A stretch of DNA of 64,000 nt, taken from Scylla paramamosain (taxonomy: Eukaryota > Arthropoda > Malacostraca > Decapoda > Portunidae). The position numbers and the translations under genes were made by a program. This document shows, piece after piece, positions 59,585-64,000 of the stretch (its first letter is position 1; each line of letters starts with the position of its first letter). Below the pieces are notes generated by a model that was not told the origin of the DNA, searched no databases, and was given only the letters and a program-made list of their open reading frames with translations. The stretch is taken from NCBI RefSeq assembly GCF_035594125.1, contig NW_026973734.1:31001-95000 (forward strand), in the 5' to 3' direction.

Positions 59585-59995
59585 TCACTGACTGTTTTTA
59601 GATTTTTCTCCAAATTCCAGCCTTTTCCTGTTTATGTTGTGAATCCATGTTTTCCTTTTTTTAACTTTCTGTTCTTCTTCTGCCAGCAAACAGCTAACCA
59701 CTACAATTTCTTCCTCTTCACTATCACTGTTCAACATTTTCACAACTTTATACACTAGAAAAATATGGAGTATGTCCTTCCAGAGAGAGCTCAGCTTCAC
59801 TCACAACTGCTGGTGGTGAATGGTCCAATGCCGACAATGTGCGCAGAAAATCCGATCCGTCCGATGCGTGCCGTCCGTACGATGCGGACCAATGTGCGTT
59901 GACCCCAAAAACAATCAGATGAGTACGATGCGTGCCGTCCGTACGATGCGAACAAGTGTGCGCCTACCTTAAGGACACTCACGATCGTCTTCCGC
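59585..59995 (-). pseudogene. Harbinger element 5' end with transposase N-terminus
   Basis: On the minus strand an ATG at about 59738 (MLNSDSEEEEIVVVSCLLA) leads into KKRKTWIHNINRKRLEFGE. This acidic stretch followed by [RK]..W[IV]H.IN.KR...GE is the N-terminal pattern of HARBI1/ALP1-type transposases. The frame ends at 59585 and no catalytic domain follows. Upstream (59995-59815) are short direct repeats (GATGCGTGCCGTCCGTACGA twice), typical of subterminal transposase-binding repeats, though this is inference. Confidence 0.6.
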
Positions 59996-59999
59996 GAGA

Positions 60000-60811
60000 A
60001 AAGAGTCAACTTGGCCTCGTACTCAGAAAGTCTTCGCTCACTTACCACGACTAAAAGGCCACAGAGATGCTTAGCCGGCTTCTCAAGACTGTTTCTCCTG
60101 TTATTAATGTAGGTACCATGTCAATCTGTCACTAAAAGCGTAAAAATAGCCTTAAAAACCCTTGTAGCTTCAACTAGAGCCTCTTGTAAGTAGTGGAAGT
60201 GCTTTGAAATAAGTTCTCTTGGTCACTCAGAAGGCAGCGTGACACTATAATGACAACAACCATGCAGAAGACAGAAAGGACATCAGTGGAAATTACCAGT
60301 TTCAAAATGAATATATAAAGAGAACTATACATAAATTCTAGTTAATAGGGGGAAAGAGAAGGAAAGATAAGGGTGTGTTTTGAAGGGCAATGCATGTAGT
60401 GACATTCTGGCACCATTTGATTTCATTGACTGTAGATCGACACAGACTGAGAATTTCACCGGCAAAATTAGATCAGATTGGCCACAAATTCACAGCTTGA
60501 TTGACGCAAACATTGGGTGGGGTGTTTGTCACCTCCTCGATTACATTAAATCAGACTGACAACTTGATCACTAATCATTGGATTAGACTGACTGCAGATT
60601 GATAAGCATTTCTGATCAAAATATTTAAAGCTTACCTTGCATCATTATGAAAACTAAACAAAGCACACAAATACAAAAGAGCGTGATAGATTAACCTTTA
60701 CTTAGTACATTCTCTTTATCAAGGCAACACAAAATGAAGACTAATGAATTCTAGTATGACGAAAACACAATACACTATCAATTCATTAAGTTAAGAGAGT
60801 TAGTCAGGTAA

Positions 60812-60815
<4 letters not shown>
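60000..60815. other. unassigned sequence
   Basis: Echoes of GATTAGACTGAC[TA]GCAGATTGA near 60400-60600, but no clean array or gene. Confidence 0.4.

Positions 60816-60817
<2 letters not shown>

Positions 60818-60901
<84 letters not shown>
60818..60901. repeat. (GA)n microsatellite
   Basis: About 42 GA units. Confidence 0.97.
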
Positions 60902-60905
<4 letters not shown>

Positions 60906-61194
60906 TAGGTGATGTGCGGGAATGAAAAAGAGGTGATATGTGAGGCAGACCACTGAGCAAGGGAAGGAAGGAAGGAAGGAGGGAAGTAAGGGAAGTAAAG
61001 GTCGCGTTATTGACGGCTCGTGCATAGCTGGGTCTCGTCTCACTTTATAATGGACGGGAATAATTTCTAACGTAAGATTGAAGCCCACCTTGAACTGAGT
61101 TATAATACAGAGGCGACGCGGCCATACACCTCAGAGACTTAAACTGCGCGCCCAGCCTCGGCACGTCTTGCTAGAAGAGGATTGAGCTGCGTGC

Positions 61195-61200
61195 GTGTGT

Positions 61201-61234
<34 letters not shown>
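61195..61234. repeat. (GT)n microsatellite
   Basis: About 19 GT units with one interruption. Confidence 0.95.
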
Positions 61235-61236
<2 letters not shown>

Positions 61237-61257
61237 CTTATCGTCGGGGATATTAAG

Positions 61258-61765
61258 ATAAAGATAAGATCAATGGTAAGAAAGATTGTGTTGCTAGGAG
61301 TGTTGTAGTGTTTTGTCAGGCGAAGGTTTGTTGCTGGAAAGTTGACAAAAATGTACGTAATTAATGTATGGATGGGTTTGTTAAGAAAAAAAAATGTAAA
61401 TTTGTTGTGTTGCAAAGAATAAATGAATGTGAAGAGAGTGTGTTGTAAGGAGTGTCGGAGAGTTTTGTTGGAAGGTTGCCAAAATTGTAAGCTGTGCATG
61501 GATTTGTTGAGAGAAAGTGTTATATTTAGAATGTTGCAGAAGTGAGATCAATGTTAAGAATATGTGTTGCAGGCAATGTTGTGTGTTTTCAGGAAGGAGT
61601 CTGGTGCTTAAATACTCCCAAAATTGTAAGTTATATATGAATTTGTTAAAAGTGTATTTTTTTGTGTTGCAAAAGTAAGATCGATATTACGATCGTGTGT
61701 TGCAGACAGTGTTGGAGTGTGTTCCATGAAAAGGCATAGTGTTGCAATGCCATGTAATTCCTTAA
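61258..61765. repeat. degenerate tandem repeat, about 125-155 bp, four units
   Basis: A unit with AAGTAAGATCAATGTTAAGA, TGTGTTGCAGGCAGTGTTG and CCAAAATTGTAAGTTATGCA, then GGATTTGTTAAGAGAAAGTG, recurs with starts near 61262, 61417, 61542 and 61672. Confidence 0.78.
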
Positions 61766-63434
<1,669 letters not shown>

Positions 63435-63611
63435 TTTTTATACACTTTATGTAATCTTAGGCTTACGGACAAAAAAATACTGAGGAAAAAGTATTTACGT
63501 ATGTGTATTTCCCGATAGGCTCGTCTCTTAAGAAACTTGTATTTCGAAAAGCCTCGGCCCGACGGTGAGCTTTGTTTTAGAGGAGGCCAGACGACTGGTG
63601 GCGAGGACTCA

Positions 63612-63672
63612 GGTCGCCCGCAGGTGTGTGGCGCACGCAGGTGTGTGCCGCCCGCAGGTGTGTGCCGCCCGC
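63612..63672. repeat. 19-bp GC-rich tandem repeat, about three copies
   Basis: CCGCAGGTGTGTGCCGCC repeats, first as CCGCAGGTGTGTGGCGCA and then as near-perfect copies. Confidence 0.8.
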
Positions 63673-63699
63673 CGCCACCTCATGTCAATAAAAAGTCTC

Positions 63700-64000
63700 C
63701 TTTTGTCGCGTGTTTCCATTACGCCTTCTTCAGAACCAAGACGTCCATGTAGCTTCAATGACTCCTTGTTAAGAAGTACGACATTCTTTACTTCACTTGT
63801 CGCGTGTTTCCTTCACGCCTCACCTGGACCAAGATATGTTCGCAGCCTTACTAACTCCTCGGTAATGACAGTATGAAACTTTTTACTTCATATGTCGCGC
63901 CTTTCCTTCACCAGAACTAAGACGTGCACGCAACTTACTAACTCTTCGCTGATGACAGAAGCCCCGGCAGGACCAAGATAACACGCAATCTTACTAACTA
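63700..64000. repeat. about 95-bp degenerate minisatellite reaching the window end
   Basis: GTCGCGTGTTTCCTTCACGC followed by AGAACCAAGACGT...CTTACTAACTCCTCG..ATGACAG recurs with starts near 63705, 63800 and 63893, plus a partial fourth unit. The array continues past the window. Confidence 0.82.

Overview
This is eukaryotic, almost certainly arthropod DNA, and most likely from a decapod crustacean. The signs are the very high density of long GT/CA, GA/CT and TA microsatellites, several non-LTR retrotransposon families, Harbinger and mariner relics, a short block of the arthropod telomeric motif (CCTAA), an env-bearing Ty3/gypsy element and one intron-containing carboxylesterase gene. There is no bacterial-style gene layout. 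The species call is inference; no database was searched.

Layout. 1-742: mariner transposase (minus), cut by the window edge, its terminal repeat abutting a TA microsatellite. 1.5-7.3 kb: a degraded minus-strand LINE (family A) with a plus-strand LINE piece (family B) inserted in its endonuclease. 7.45-8.27 kb: internally deleted mariner-like transposon with long inverted repeats. 8.4-9.0 kb: a possible orphan exon and an 83-bp minisatellite. 9.7-11.3 kb: open reading frame of an early-branching, R2/NeSL-like retrotransposon. 11.7-13.1 kb: Harbinger transposase relic. 13.6-19.5 kb: two LINEs of one family (C), a nearly intact plus-strand copy inserted in a decayed minus-strand copy. 20.7-36.2 kb: several family B LINE copies, one with a 5' inversion, and a 62-bp satellite (24.6-26.2 kb). 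36.9-37.4 kb: RTE-like RT tail.

38.5-45.95 kb holds the only recognisable cellular gene: a secreted type-B carboxylesterase (juvenile-hormone-esterase-like), with a TATA/Inr promoter, a 5' noncoding exon and about ten coding exons with phase-consistent splice sites. Its frame is broken by three apparent 1-bp insertions and one stop codon, so it is a pseudogene or a poorly polished assembly. A 22-bp tandem array sits in one intron.

46.13-54.98 kb is the most notable element: a complete minus-strand Ty3/gypsy retrotransposon with a baculovirus-F/errantivirus-like envelope gene. Its two LTRs differ only by one 6-bp indel, pol and env are open, and a splice acceptor sits directly before the env ATG. 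It lies in a TA tract and is followed by a 1.5-kb alternating inverted-repeat block of RTE tail fragments set in TA repeats. The last 7 kb carry microsatellites, a Harbinger 5' end, an interstitial CCTAA block and several degenerate minisatellites, with no recognisable gene.
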